Shown here: in pieces, positions 1-7,845 of the stretch
Position numbering within the stretch: position 1 is the first letter of the stretch
Layout: each line of letters begins with the position of its first letter
Source: Methanothrix harundinacea
Lineage (GTDB): Archaea; Halobacteriota; Methanosarcinia; Methanotrichales; Methanotrichaceae
Reading direction: 5' to 3'
Length of the DNA: 15,462 bases
NCBI GenBank assembly: GCA_002502785.1
Contig: DAQG01000013.1
Span: 1-15,462, forward strand
Notes under the pieces: generated by a model
Told to the model about the DNA's origin: nothing
What the model saw: only the letters and a program-made list of their open reading frames with translations
The model's database searches: none
Position numbers and translations under genes: made by a program

Positions 1-832
1 CATCACATTCGGCACGCTGCCACTCGTCACGAATCCGAGACGATTTAATGCCGATGAAAACAATAGATGCTAAGTATAACAAATATAATTTAAGAACAGG
101 AATATTGAGATTGTCCTCAGAATTGGGTATAATAAAATGCTGGAAATATAGATATAACACGGAAAATAAAGCAAATAAGATTAATATATTACTAATATGA
201 GGATTTTTGCCTATTTTTATAATAGTATCTATCCTAAATCTATTATTTATCTTTGTTATAATATCGGTAATCTGCTTCTGCTTTTTTATATAAGCATTTA
301 TCGACGGCAGTATGCAGTAAAAATACAAGAGAATAATAAATAAAGTGATTATCCATAATAATTGGTTGCATCCTGCTGGTTCTTTATTTGTGAAGGCAGG
401 AATTAGACATAATGTAAATAAAGAACTCAATAATACACCCCATCCAACAACACATCTGGCATAGTAATTATCCCAATAACCTGCAAAAGTACCGGGCAAA
501 TGAGGATATATTTTATACGCATCTTTTAAGCAAAAATCTATAAGTGGAACATACTGTTCATCCTTTAAATATACTTCATTCTTTTCACAATATGTTTTTA
601 TTATATGGAAATATCCAATATTAGTACGAGGTCGTACTAATTCATCAAATAACTGGTAAGCTAACCATCCAACCCCAAGAGATAATATTATGACGATACC
701 AACAGAATATTTTATAATGTACGCCAAATTAGATATTTGATAATTCAAAAAACCAATAACGAGTAAGGATGAAGCTATAAACATCATTATCCCGGAAATT
801 TCATACCTGAGAAACAGGCGTATATCCGACAT
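1..832 (-). CDS. Multi-pass membrane protein, unknown family, partial (3' end beyond window)
   Basis: Reading the minus strand from an ATG at 832-830, 277 codons are open without a stop up to the window edge, so the C-terminus is missing. The start is preceded by a strong ribosome binding site (GGAGGAG, minus strand of 838-844) with a 5-nt spacer. The translation has hydrophobic segments at about residues 14-30, 39-62, 127-148, 158-178, 214-235 and 246-263, suggesting at least six membrane spans. A soluble loop at about 63-126 is rich in Tyr, Asp and Lys, and a basic stretch (YIKKQKQ) lies near 181-187. I do not recognise the family and assign no function. Base composition is strikingly AT-rich, with many ATA, TTA and AAA codons, unlike the GC-rich genes to the right, which suggests acquired or accessory DNA. 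Existence of the gene is well supported by the long open frame plus the ribosome binding site. Confidence 0.75.
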   Translation of the reverse strand, partial: MSDIRLFLRYEISGIMMFIASSLLVIGFLNYQISNLAYIIKYSVGIVIILSLGVGWLAYQLFDELVRPRTNIGYFHIIKTYCEKNEVYLKDEQYVPLIDFCLKDAYKIYPHLPGTFAGYWDNYYARCVVGWGVLLSSLFTLCLIPAFTNKEPAGCNQLLWIITLFIILLYFYCILPSINAYIKKQKQITDIITKINNRFRIDTIIKIGKNPHISNILILFALFSVLYLYFQHFIIPNSEDNLNIPVLKLYLLYLASIVFIGIKSSRIRDEWQRAECD

Positions 833-889
833 GATTACTCCTCCATATCCAGAAATCAGCTCAGTTGAACTATGAACTAATATGCACTA

Positions 890-904
890 CAGAATAAATA
901 CATT
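890..904 (-). promoter_or_regulatory. Possible TATA box for the left-edge membrane gene
   Basis: On the minus strand this stretch reads as ATGTATTTATTCTG, resembling an archaeal TATA element. A start of transcription about 25 nt downstream would fall near 870 and give a leader of roughly 40 nt that includes the GGAGGAG site. This is inferred from motif and spacing only. Confidence 0.3.
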
Positions 905-1040
905 GCTTGTGAGAACAGAGCTGGGTTAATAAGTATTCCATAAACCAGACCAGGACATTTGCCACGACCGCAAGAAAGCGATCGAAGCAAGCTTCTTCCT
1001 ATAGCGCATCCTCGATCGGCAACCACACTTTTCCGCTGAT

Positions 1041-1057
1041 CAAGTAAAATTTACTTG
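1041..1057. promoter_or_regulatory. Perfect 17-bp palindrome, candidate operator
   Basis: CAAGTAAA, a single A, then TTTACTTG form a perfect inverted repeat with 8-bp arms. It lies about 25-30 bp upstream of the TATA-like element at 1079-1088, the usual place for an archaeal activator or BRE-proximal regulator site, and in the intergenic region between divergent genes. Arms this short and AT-rich can arise by chance. The bound protein is unknown. Confidence 0.35.
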
Positions 1058-1078
1058 TCTTAACTCCTCTAGCGTTGA

Positions 1079-1088
1079 GTTTTTATAC
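1079..1088 (+). promoter_or_regulatory. TATA box of the cobT-like gene
   Basis: The sequence TTTTTATACC is a good archaeal TATA element. Transcription about 25 nt downstream would begin at or within a few bases of the ATG at 1111, implying a leaderless mRNA. That fits the absence of a Shine-Dalgarno sequence before this ATG, and argues against the upstream TTG at 1075, which would lie before the predicted transcript start. Confidence 0.45.
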
Positions 1089-1110
1089 CTCGCGAGACAC
1101 CATATTGATC

Positions 1111-2163
1111 ATGCAAGACTGGATCCACCCTCATTTTGATTACCGGCCAGAGAGGCCCCTCTTCCTCTGCGTCCTCTCCAACACCGACACCGGGAAGATC
1201 CCGGGGTTGAGCGCAGCGGGGGCATCGCCGGACCTCACCGACTACACCCCCAGCGCCGACGCTGAGCTGGTGGAGCTGCACAAGATCGTGACGATACCCG
1301 AGATCCCGGAATCCCCCGAGGGGGCGACGACCCCAGCGGTGGTGACGAAGGCCGCCCTCAGCCTCTCGGAGATCCCCTCCCTCTTTGTGACGAGCGGCCT
1401 GCGAAGAAAGCCCGCAGTCCCCTACGTCGACATGAACGGCTCTGCCGGAAGCGACATCAGGTTTGCGCCGGCAGTCCCCGACGCCGCCGATATCATGGAC
1501 CGAGCTGCGCTGCTGGGAAAAAAGCTCGCCGCCTTCTCCGACTGCATATTCATAGGCGAGTCGATAGCAGGAGGAACGACGACCGCTATGGCCGTGATGC
1601 AAGCCCTCGGCTACCCCGGCAGGGTCTCCAGCAGCCTTCTGAATCACCCCCTGGCAATGAAACAGGAGATCGTCGACCAGGCCATGGACCGGTGCGGCGC
1701 TTCCTTCGGGTCCATGAAGTCCGACCCGCTTCGTGCCCTTCAGGAGCTTGGCGACCCGATGATGCCCGCCGTTCTGGGGCTATTGAGGGGTATGGGGGAG
1801 ACGAAGGTGGTCCTGGCCGGAGGAACCCAGATGGCCGCCATCCTCTGCGCCGCCGACGCTCTGGGCCAGGATGGCGACGTCTCCATCGCCACCACCAAGT
1901 ACATCGTGGAGGATCGAAACGCGAGCTTCGTAGAGACGGTGGAAGAGCTGGGGCGGAAGTGGTACATGTCAGACCCCGGCCTTGAGAGGTCCAAGATACC
2001 GGCCCTCAGCTGCTACGCCCGCGGGAGCGCTAAAGAGGGCGTCGGCGCCGGAGGGGCAGTCCTTGCGGCCAGCCTTCGGGGCGTCACCCAACAGCAGATC
2101 GTGGAGGGGTCGGACAAGGTCCTGATGACCGTGGAGTTGCCCAAGCCAGGCCGGGCCAGATGA
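1111..2163 (+). CDS. cobT: Archaeal CobT-like nicotinate-nucleotide phosphoribosyltransferase (TIGR00303/UPF0284 family)
   Basis: The 350-residue product matches the archaeal family related to bacterial CobT, which activates the lower-ligand base of cobamides by transferring phosphoribose from nicotinate mononucleotide to a benzimidazole. Recognisable features are the N-terminal LCVLSNTDT...PGLSAAGA segment (about 19-38), DYTPSADAE (44-52), a glycine-rich nucleotide-site motif GESIAGGTTTA (149-159), VLAGGTQM (234-241) and EGVGAGGAVLAA (309-320). Cobamide synthesis suits a methanogen, which needs corrinoid methyltransferases. I chose the ATG at 1111: the protein then begins close to the conserved block, and a TATA element about 25 nt upstream predicts a leaderless transcript. 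An in-frame TTG at 1075 would add 12 residues and is less likely. The stop is 4 nt before the next start, suggesting co-transcription. Family assignment comes from recalled motifs; substrate specificity is inferred. Confidence 0.85.
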   Translation: MQDWIHPHFDYRPERPLFLCVLSNTDTGKIPGLSAAGASPDLTDYTPSADAELVELHKIVTIPEIPESPEGATTPAVVTKAALSLSEIPSLFVTSGLRRKPAVPYVDMNGSAGSDIRFAPAVPDAADIMDRAALLGKKLAAFSDCIFIGESIAGGTTTAMAVMQALGYPGRVSSSLLNHPLAMKQEIVDQAMDRCGASFGSMKSDPLRALQELGDPMMPAVLGLLRGMGETKVVLAGGTQMAAILCAADALGQDGDVSIATTKYIVEDRNASFVETVEELGRKWYMSDPGLERSKIPALSCYARGSAKEGVGAGGAVLAASLRGVTQQQIVEGSDKVLMTVELPKPGRAR

Positions 2164-2167
2164 GGGG

Positions 2168-3424
2168 ATGCAGGGTCTCAAATCCTCCCCTCCGCAAAGT
2201 TATTTATCGATTGGCAGTTCAGTCAGGGCTGGGGCAGATTACTTGGAGAAAGATATTCGATCCCAGCTTCTGGAGAACGCCTGGATCATCCTGCCTATAC
2301 TTTTCATTCTGATCCTCATATCCTACTTTCTCTTCCCCCTCAAAGATGGGATCATCCTCGGGGTCGTCTTCGCCTACGTAGGAAGGCCGATAAGAGACAA
2401 GTTCGGACGCCACAGACGCCTCGGCTCAATAGTCGCGACCACCGCCATAATATTTCCAATAGCGCTCATCCTCGGTCTCGGCGGGGTCGAGGTCGTCTCC
2501 CAGCTGAACTGGGTTGTGGAGAACCAAGGCGAGATGATTCGAAGGGCCAGCATCTTCCTCAGAGGACTTGAGATTCCACTCGAAAACTACGGAACACTTT
2601 CCGCAATCTACGACATACTTCCCGCTATCTACGAAGACCTGACAGGAAGCCTCAAGACGATGATAGAGGTACTGGCAAGGGCCCTCTCGAGCCTTCCGGT
2701 CTTCTCCTACGGCATGTCCGTAATTCTCACAGGCCTCAACCTCGTAGCCGCGATATACGTCTGCTACTTCCTCCTCGTGGACGGGGGAAGGCTGGCGAGG
2801 GGAGTCATCACAATCCTCCCCACAGAGAACATATCGATCTACAAGAAGTACAGCATTAGAATCGACAGCATCCTCTCCGGCATTTTCATCGGCGCCATCT
2901 ACACCGCCATCGTCAGCTGCCTGACCTCCGCCATGGTCTTTTACGCCTTCGGTATACCAAGACCCTTCGCCCTGGCCAGCATCGTCTTCATATCGGGCAT
3001 GGTCCCGATCCTCTCTTCCTGGCTGGTGATAGTTCCGATAACCCTCTACAGGTACTTCGAGATGGGGCTCTTTGACGCACTCTTCTTCTTCGCCGTCTCC
3101 ACCGCCCTGATATACCTTCCCTCGGACCTGATCATAAGGCCCTACATAGTCTCCACGAAATCGACGATCCATCCGCTCCTCGTAATCCTCTCCTTCGTGG
3201 GTGGGGTTTTGGTGGCGGGGATCGGCGGGTTCTTCCTCGCCCCTGCCCTGATGGGGATAGTGGTGGGAGTCTACCAGGTCCAAAAAGAGGAGAAAGAGTC
3301 TTTGGCCGCGTCCTTCCAGGCAGAGGAAGAGTCCGTCGATTGGGCGGGTGACGAAGAGCCCCCGGACGAGAAGGAACCAGTCAGAGAAGCTACGACAGAG
3401 ACGGAAGTGGATACCGAAAACTAA
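2168..3424 (+). CDS. AI-2E/PerM family (PF01594, UPF0118) membrane transporter
   Basis: This 418-residue integral membrane protein resembles the AI-2E exporter/PerM family, whose members are credited with autoinducer-2 export or Na+/H+ antiport; the substrate in methanogens is not known. Hydrophobic segments lie near residues 35-56, 60-72, 86-111, 175-206, 235-265, 270-300, 305-330 and 340-370. The family signature is visible in the second half: a GMVPILSSW segment, then DLIIRPYIVS followed by HPLLVILSFVGG and a glycine-rich GIGGFFLAPAL stretch. The last 47 residues (about 372-418) form a strongly acidic, disordered-looking tail. The ATG at 2168 begins 4 nt after the cobT-like stop with no spaced ribosome binding site. 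A TATA-like TTATTTATC at 2200-2208 and an in-frame TTG at 2243 offer an alternative start 25 codons downstream, so the true N-terminus is uncertain. Confidence 0.88.
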   Translation: MQGLKSSPPQSYLSIGSSVRAGADYLEKDIRSQLLENAWIILPILFILILISYFLFPLKDGIILGVVFAYVGRPIRDKFGRHRRLGSIVATTAIIFPIALILGLGGVEVVSQLNWVVENQGEMIRRASIFLRGLEIPLENYGTLSAIYDILPAIYEDLTGSLKTMIEVLARALSSLPVFSYGMSVILTGLNLVAAIYVCYFLLVDGGRLARGVITILPTENISIYKKYSIRIDSILSGIFIGAIYTAIVSCLTSAMVFYAFGIPRPFALASIVFISGMVPILSSWLVIVPITLYRYFEMGLFDALFFFAVSTALIYLPSDLIIRPYIVSTKSTIHPLLVILSFVGGVLVAGIGGFFLAPALMGIVVGVYQVQKEEKESLAASFQAEEESVDWAGDEEPPDEKEPVREATTETEVDTEN

Positions 3425-3487
3425 CCCGGCCCGAAACTCGCGGGATCGCGGATCACCCTACCGGCAGTCCGAAGAAGGCTGGAAAAT

Positions 3488-4723
3488 ATGAAATTTTACG
3501 TAGAGACCTACGGCTGCGCCGCAAACCAGGGCAACTCGGAATCTTTCAGCGCTGCTTTGATCGAAAAAGGACACCTTCCCTCATCTCTGGAGGAGGCGGA
3601 CCTTGTAGTGGTCAACACCTGTGCCGTCACCGAAAGGACAGAGAGGAACATGAAAAGGAGACTATCCCAGCTTCAGGGCGATAGGCTTGTGATCTCCGGC
3701 TGCCTTCCCTCGGCGATGCCCGAAGCGGTTCGGGATATACGCTGCCGGGAGTTGATGGGCATCCTGGGCAGGCCCATGGGGATGAAGATGGGCGAAGCCT
3801 TCCGTCCCGAGGAATCAAGAACTCGCCATCACCCAAACGCCAAAAACCTCTGCGCCGTCGTAAACATCTCGGAGGGTTGCAAAGGGCGGTGCAGCTACTG
3901 CATAGTTAGACGGGCGAGAGGGACACTTCGTAGCAAGACGGTACTGGAGGTGGCCGAAGAAGTCCGACACCGCCTGGCGGGAGGGGCGGTGGAGATCCAG
4001 CTCGCCTCCCAGGACGCCGCAGCCTACGGCCAAGACATGGGATCGAGCCTACCGGAGCTTCTCGGCGCCGTCGCAGAAATCGACGGCGACTTCAAGGTGA
4101 GGGTCGGGATGATGAACCCAGACCAGCTGAACCCGATCCTGGAGGATCTGATCATATCTTTCGAAGATCCCAAGATCTACAAGTTCCTCCACCTTCCAGT
4201 CCAGTCGGGCTCGGACAAAATCCTGGAGGCTATGAAGAGAGGCTACGCGGCCCAGGATTTCCTGGATATGACGGCCAGGTTCAGGGCGACCTTTCCCGAT
4301 CTCACCCTGTACACCGACGTCATCTCGGGCTTTCCTGGTGAGACCGAGGAGGATTCCAGGGCCACAGAGGCGCTTATCCGGGAGACAAAACCGGACAAGG
4401 TCAACGTCACCATGTACTCCTCCCGCCCAGGAACTGAAGCTAGCAGACTCAAAGATATGCCATCCCGGTTCAAGAAGGACAGATCGAGACGGATGACCCG
4501 GCTATGGCAACAGATCGCTGGACAGAGAAACGGCCGGTATCTCGAAAAGACGATCGTCGCGCAGGTGACGGAAAGGGGAAGAGAAGGGACGATGATGGCG
4601 AGGTCACTGAACTACAAGAAGATCGTGGTTCGCGATCCTCTGCTCCTTGGAAGCGTCCATCGATTGAAGATCGTGAAGACAAGCCCCTTCTACCTGGTTG
4701 GAATGGTGGCGAGTCGCGAATAG
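3488..4723 (+). CDS. MiaB-like radical SAM tRNA methylthiotransferase (archaeal e-MtaB type)
   Basis: The 411-residue protein has the full architecture of methylthiotransferases. The N-terminal UPF0004 domain carries its three cluster-binding cysteines at 10 (YGCAAN), 45 (NTCAVTE) and 72 (SGCLP). The radical-SAM core has the CxxxCxxC motif at C131, C135 and C138 (EGCKGRCSYC). A C-terminal TRAM RNA-binding region starts near 350. The archaeal/eukaryotic subgroup (e-MtaB, related to CDKAL1) adds a methylthio group to N6-threonylcarbamoyladenosine at tRNA position 37, and the YGCAAN form of the first motif is typical of it. The alternatives, RimO and MiaB, modify ribosomal protein S12 or i6A tRNA and are not expected in archaea. 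The gene starts 63 nt after the transporter with only a weak purine-rich ribosome binding site. The gene symbol is left blank because mtaB also names a methanol methyltransferase in methanogens. Confidence 0.92.
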   Translation: MKFYVETYGCAANQGNSESFSAALIEKGHLPSSLEEADLVVVNTCAVTERTERNMKRRLSQLQGDRLVISGCLPSAMPEAVRDIRCRELMGILGRPMGMKMGEAFRPEESRTRHHPNAKNLCAVVNISEGCKGRCSYCIVRRARGTLRSKTVLEVAEEVRHRLAGGAVEIQLASQDAAAYGQDMGSSLPELLGAVAEIDGDFKVRVGMMNPDQLNPILEDLIISFEDPKIYKFLHLPVQSGSDKILEAMKRGYAAQDFLDMTARFRATFPDLTLYTDVISGFPGETEEDSRATEALIRETKPDKVNVTMYSSRPGTEASRLKDMPSRFKKDRSRRMTRLWQQIAGQRNGRYLEKTIVAQVTERGREGTMMARSLNYKKIVVRDPLLLGSVHRLKIVKTSPFYLVGMVASRE

Positions 4724-4774
4724 GACATATTCGTCCAAGTTCACAAACCCGCTGTTTACCATTTTCACGATCAA

Positions 4775-4800
4775 TTTTTTGCAGTATTTGTGGTATTTTT
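4775..4800 (+). terminator. Poly-T terminator after the methylthiotransferase gene
   Basis: A T6 run (4775-4780) and a T5 run (4796-4800) follow the stop at 4723 within about 75 nt. Archaeal RNA polymerase terminates at such oligo-T tracts without needing a hairpin. They separate this gene from acs1. Confidence 0.5.
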
Positions 4801-4841
4801 GAGTCCATAATGATTAACAGGCCACTAACCTTATTGATCAT

Positions 4842-5008
4842 GAAAATTATTAATCGTGGTAGTCCAGGTGGGCGTTCTCCATGTCGTAATAGAGAGGACG
4901 CTGGACAGATTCTGAAGAGATATCAACGGGCAAAATGCCGGATCTGTCCGGATATCTGGGGAGAAAAGTGCGCAAAAATATTCGATGTTTAGATAAGGAG
5001 GGTTGAAA
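4842..5008 (+). promoter_or_regulatory. acs1 promoter and leader
   Basis: The best TATA-like element is TTATTAAT at 4847-4854 preceded by GAAAA, which would place transcription start near 4875 and give a leader of about 135 nt. Within the leader, CCGGA-TCTG-TCCGG (4938-4951) is a perfect 5-bp stem with a tetraloop, ending 57 nt before the start codon. A strong ribosome binding site, AAGGAGG (4995-5001), lies 7 nt before the GTG at 5009. This region shows no clear similarity to the acs2 and acs3 upstream regions. The transcription start is inferred. Confidence 0.35.
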
Positions 5009-7006
5009 GTGGCTGGAGAAGGAAAAACTGGAAAGACGAAGGTATTGCAGGAAGAGACTCGAATTTTTGAGCCGCCAAAGGAGCTGGTGGAGAACTCCAA
5101 CGTCATGCAGTGGATGAAGAAGAAGGGCTTTAAGACAGAGAAGGAGCTGCGGGAGTGGTGTTCCAAAAACTATATCGAGTTCTGGGACGAGATGGCCAAG
5201 GATTATGTCGACTGGTTCAAGCCTTACACCAAGGTGATGGACGACTCGAACATGCCCTACTTCAAGTGGTTCACCGGCGGCCTAGTCAACATGACCTACA
5301 ACGCCGTGGACAGGCACGCCAAAGGGGCCAAGAAGGACAAGGTGGCCTACATTTGGGTCCCCGAGCCGACCGATCAAAAGACCCAGAAGATCACCTATGG
5401 CGAGCTGTATAAAGAGGTGAACAAGTTCGCCAATGGTCTCAAGAGCCTGGGCGTCACGAAGGGAGATAGGGTCAGCCTCTACATGCCCATGATCCCACAA
5501 CTGCCCATCGCCATGCTGGCCTGCGCCAAGCTGGGCGCCATCCACAGCATAGTCTTCTCCGGTTTCAGCGCCAAGGGGTTCGGAGACAGGGTGAAGGACT
5601 GCGAGGCAAAAGTTGCCATCACCACGGACGGCTTCTACAGGCGCGGAAAGCCCATGCCCTTGAAGGCCAACGCCGATGAAGCTGTCGCCGATGCGCCAAG
5701 CATCGAGCACGTGATCGTCTACAAGAGAACTGGCATAGACGTAGACTGGAAAGAGGGACGAGACGTCTGGTGGCACGACCTGGTAAAGGGACAGTCCGAG
5801 GAGTGCGAGGCAGAGAAGCTGGATCCCGAGCACAGGCTATTCATCCTTTACACCTCTGGCACCACCGGTAAACCCAAGGGCATCGAGCACGCCCAGGGCG
5901 GATATTGCGTTGGTCCGGCACAGACGCTACACTGGGTCTTCGACATAAAAGAGAACGACGTCTGGTGGTGCACTGCAGATATCGGATGGATCACAGGCCA
6001 CTCCTACATCGTCTACGGACCGCTCGTCCTCGGTGCGACCAGCATGATGTACGAGGGATCGCCAGACTTCCCAGACTTCGGAAGGTGGTGGAGTATCATA
6101 CAGGAGAACAAGGTCTCAGTCCTCTACACCGCACCCACAGCGATAAGAATGTTCATGAAACAGGGCGGGGAATGGCCTGCCAAGTATGACCTCTCGAGCC
6201 TCAGGCTCCTTGGGTCCGTCGGCGAGCCGATAAATCCCGAGGCCTGGATATGGTATCGTGAACATATCGGCAGAGGCAAGCTCCAGATCATGGACACCTG
6301 GTGGCAGACAGAGACAGGAACCTTCCTCAACTCACCGCTGCCGATCACCCCCCTGAAGCCTGAATCGTGCACATTCCCGCTTCCGGGATTCAACATCAGC
6401 GTCTATGACGAGCTCGGAAACGAGGTGCCGTTGGGAGAAGGCGGCAACATAGTGAGCGAGACCCCGTGGCCTTCGATGCTCAGGGCCTTCTACGACGACA
6501 AAGAGAGGTACCAGAAAGAATACTGGGAGATGTACTGGGACACCCCCAAGCGCGGCACGTACCTTGCAGGCGACAAGGCCACCAGGGACAAGGACGGCTA
6601 CTTCTGGATCCAGGGACGTATCGACGACGTCTTGAGCGTCGCAGGTCACAGGATCGCCAACGCCGAGGTCGAGTCCGCCATCGTGGCCCATCCTAAAGTC
6701 GCTGAGTCTGCCGTAGTCGGAAAGCCCGACGAGGTCAAGGGCGAGTCCATCGTCGCCTTCGTCATCCTGAGAGTTGGCGTCGACCCGAGCCCGGAGCTCA
6801 ATAAGGACATAATCACCCACGTCAGAAAGACGCTCGGCCCTGTGGCAATGCCTTCGGAGGTTCACTTTGTGAACGACCTGCCAAAGACCAGGTCCGGCAA
6901 GATCATGCGCCGTGTGGTCAAGGCCAAGGCCCTTGGTAACCCCACCGGCGACACCTCTGCTCTCGCCAACCCCGAGGCTGTGGACGGCATACCGCTCATC
7001 ATTTAG
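5009..7006 (+). CDS. acs: Acetyl-CoA synthetase (AMP-forming), copy 1
   Basis: This enzyme converts acetate, ATP and CoA to acetyl-CoA, AMP and PPi, the entry step of aceticlastic methanogenesis in Methanothrix-type organisms. The 665-residue protein has the ANL-superfamily motifs in order: YTSGTTGKPKG (281-291), GSVGEP (402-407), DTWWQTETG (429-437) containing the tryptophan that limits the acyl pocket to acetate, the GDKATRDKDGYFWIQGRIDD block with the hinge aspartate, and the C-terminal PKTRSGKIMRR with catalytic Lys631. The GTG at 5009 is preferred over an in-frame TTG at 5003 because GGAGG (4997-5001) is correctly spaced and the resulting N-terminus, VAGEGKTGKTKVL, aligns with copies 2 and 3. 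Copy 1 is clearly diverged from the other two, for example at residues 92-120 and 220-275, so it may differ in expression or kinetics. It has its own leader and terminator and is probably transcribed alone. Confidence 0.97.
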   Translation: MAGEGKTGKTKVLQEETRIFEPPKELVENSNVMQWMKKKGFKTEKELREWCSKNYIEFWDEMAKDYVDWFKPYTKVMDDSNMPYFKWFTGGLVNMTYNAVDRHAKGAKKDKVAYIWVPEPTDQKTQKITYGELYKEVNKFANGLKSLGVTKGDRVSLYMPMIPQLPIAMLACAKLGAIHSIVFSGFSAKGFGDRVKDCEAKVAITTDGFYRRGKPMPLKANADEAVADAPSIEHVIVYKRTGIDVDWKEGRDVWWHDLVKGQSEECEAEKLDPEHRLFILYTSGTTGKPKGIEHAQGGYCVGPAQTLHWVFDIKENDVWWCTADIGWITGHSYIVYGPLVLGATSMMYEGSPDFPDFGRWWSIIQENKVSVLYTAPTAIRMFMKQGGEWPAKYDLSSLRLLGSVGEPINPEAWIWYREHIGRGKLQIMDTWWQTETGTFLNSPLPITPLKPESCTFPLPGFNISVYDELGNEVPLGEGGNIVSETPWPSMLRAFYDDKERYQKEYWEMYWDTPKRGTYLAGDKATRDKDGYFWIQGRIDDVLSVAGHRIANAEVESAIVAHPKVAESAVVGKPDEVKGESIVAFVILRVGVDPSPELNKDIITHVRKTLGPVAMPSEVHFVNDLPKTRSGKIMRRVVKAKALGNPTGDTSALANPEAVDGIPLII

Positions 7007-7029
7007 ATGAGCGATCCTTTTTTTATTTT
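6994..7029 (+). terminator. Hairpin plus poly-T terminator of acs1
   Basis: GCTCATC (6994-7000) and GATGAGC (7006-7012) form a perfect 7-bp stem with loop ATTTA. T7 (7018-7024) and T4 (7026-7029) follow closely. The hairpin begins inside the last codons, and its loop contains the first two bases of the TAG stop (7004-7006), so coding end and terminator overlap. Confidence 0.7.
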
Positions 7030-7188
7030 CGAGATATTTGCGCGCACGCCTATTGGACAGCAGGGCTGTCAATTCGCCATTATAAGCGACCTCAAAAATA
7101 TCCATAAACCGCTTATCGCCCGTTACGGATGAGGCCAACCCGCATATTTACGGCGTATGGACAGGCTATGGGCGTCCTTCTGTTTCAT
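7022..7188 (-). pseudogene. Possible decayed, frameshifted fragment of a PIN-domain gene
   Basis: On the minus strand an ATG at 7188 opens a frame whose residues include DAHSLSIRRKYAG before a stop at about 7123. A frame offset by one base (from 7138) continues LASSVTGDKRFMDIF and then YNGELTALLSNRRARKYLE. Joined across a shift, this follows the C-terminal pattern of PIN-domain nucleases of VapC or COG1569 type: an acidic residue, a helix, VTGD about 17-18 residues later, then a strand ending in an (F/Y)LE-like helix. Only this C-terminal part is visible, in two frames, with no intact start region. The match is a recalled pattern and could be coincidence. Confidence 0.25.
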
Positions 7189-7578
7189 ATCACATTAAAG
7201 ACCGCCTTATTGCGAATGCAACGGAATTTGTAATTATCATTCCAACAGTTCGCATCATAAGAGGCTTGTTTGGCACTTTTGCGAGAATATAATTTGTATA
7301 TCAATCAAACAATGGAAATAATATAACGCCATCTCCGAACTCAACCGAGGAAAAATCAAATGGGATTTAGGGGTGCATACTCGCCGAGATTAAATAAAAA
7401 TTATTTATTTATATTTAGTATGACCGCAAAAATTCGGTTGCCTTTTTATACCAATAAGATGACAATTCGACCTGTATTGAGAGGGCATATTTCTCAATTA
7501 TAACTGATTCAAATACCACATATAAAGGCCATTGTTATCGAAATATGAAATCCACATTTGGAATTAAGTTGTTTTAAT
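7189..7578. other. AT-rich intergenic stretch with no recognised gene
   Basis: I find no convincing gene here on either strand. There are several TATA-like, AT-rich patches, including an inverted repeat TAAATAA-AAA-TTATTTA at 7391-7407. The low GC relative to flanking acs genes and the possible PIN-gene remnant next to it suggest a region of decayed or inserted sequence between tandem acs copies. Confidence 0.5.
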
Positions 7579-7845
7579 ATCCTTAATAATTGAGCAAAAT
7601 ACATCATGATAAATCATTATAATATTCGTTCTCGATAGATTTATAAACAAAGGAAGTACAAGGTAGCCAGGTGTTTCCGATGCGACTCCACAATGCTGAG
7701 AGGATATCGTGGCAGAGGCGAGCTGAGTTCGCTCGATTATCCCAAAAGATCACATCTAAATGTATATCTATCATCTGATAGATCCTGGAATCAGTGTGGA
7801 GAAGCTGAAACATCTCAATTTGAGGGTTAAAAGGAGGATTTTAAA
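7579..7845 (+). promoter_or_regulatory. acs2 promoter and long leader, homologous to that of acs3
   Basis: Two TATA-like elements are present: TTATAATA near 7618-7625 and TTTATAAA at 7640-7647. The second predicts transcription start near 7670, just before a TGTTTCC block (7672-7678) that is also present at the same spacing upstream of acs3. The leader would be about 175 nt. It holds a 7-bp hairpin, ATCTATC-ATCT-GATAGAT... with paired arms at 7766-7772 and 7777-7783, and ends with GGTTAAAAGGAGG, of which GGAGG (7833-7837) is 8 nt before the TTG start. The similarity to 10284-10569 runs along the whole block, with small gaps, by eye. Confidence 0.5.

Noticed and set aside
1069..1647. A 192-codon minus-strand open frame opposite the cobT-like gene
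   Set aside because: It is antisense to a recognised family member, and its composition reflects codon bias of the other strand.
2426..3283. A 285-codon minus-strand open frame opposite the AI-2E family gene
   Set aside because: The translation is rich in Gly, Asp, Glu and His without any domain, and it lies wholly within a well-supported membrane protein gene.
7391..7407. Inverted repeat TAAATAA-AAA-TTATTTA in the acs1-acs2 gap
   Set aside because: It is in extremely AT-rich sequence where such pairs are expected by chance, with no nearby gene start to give it meaning.
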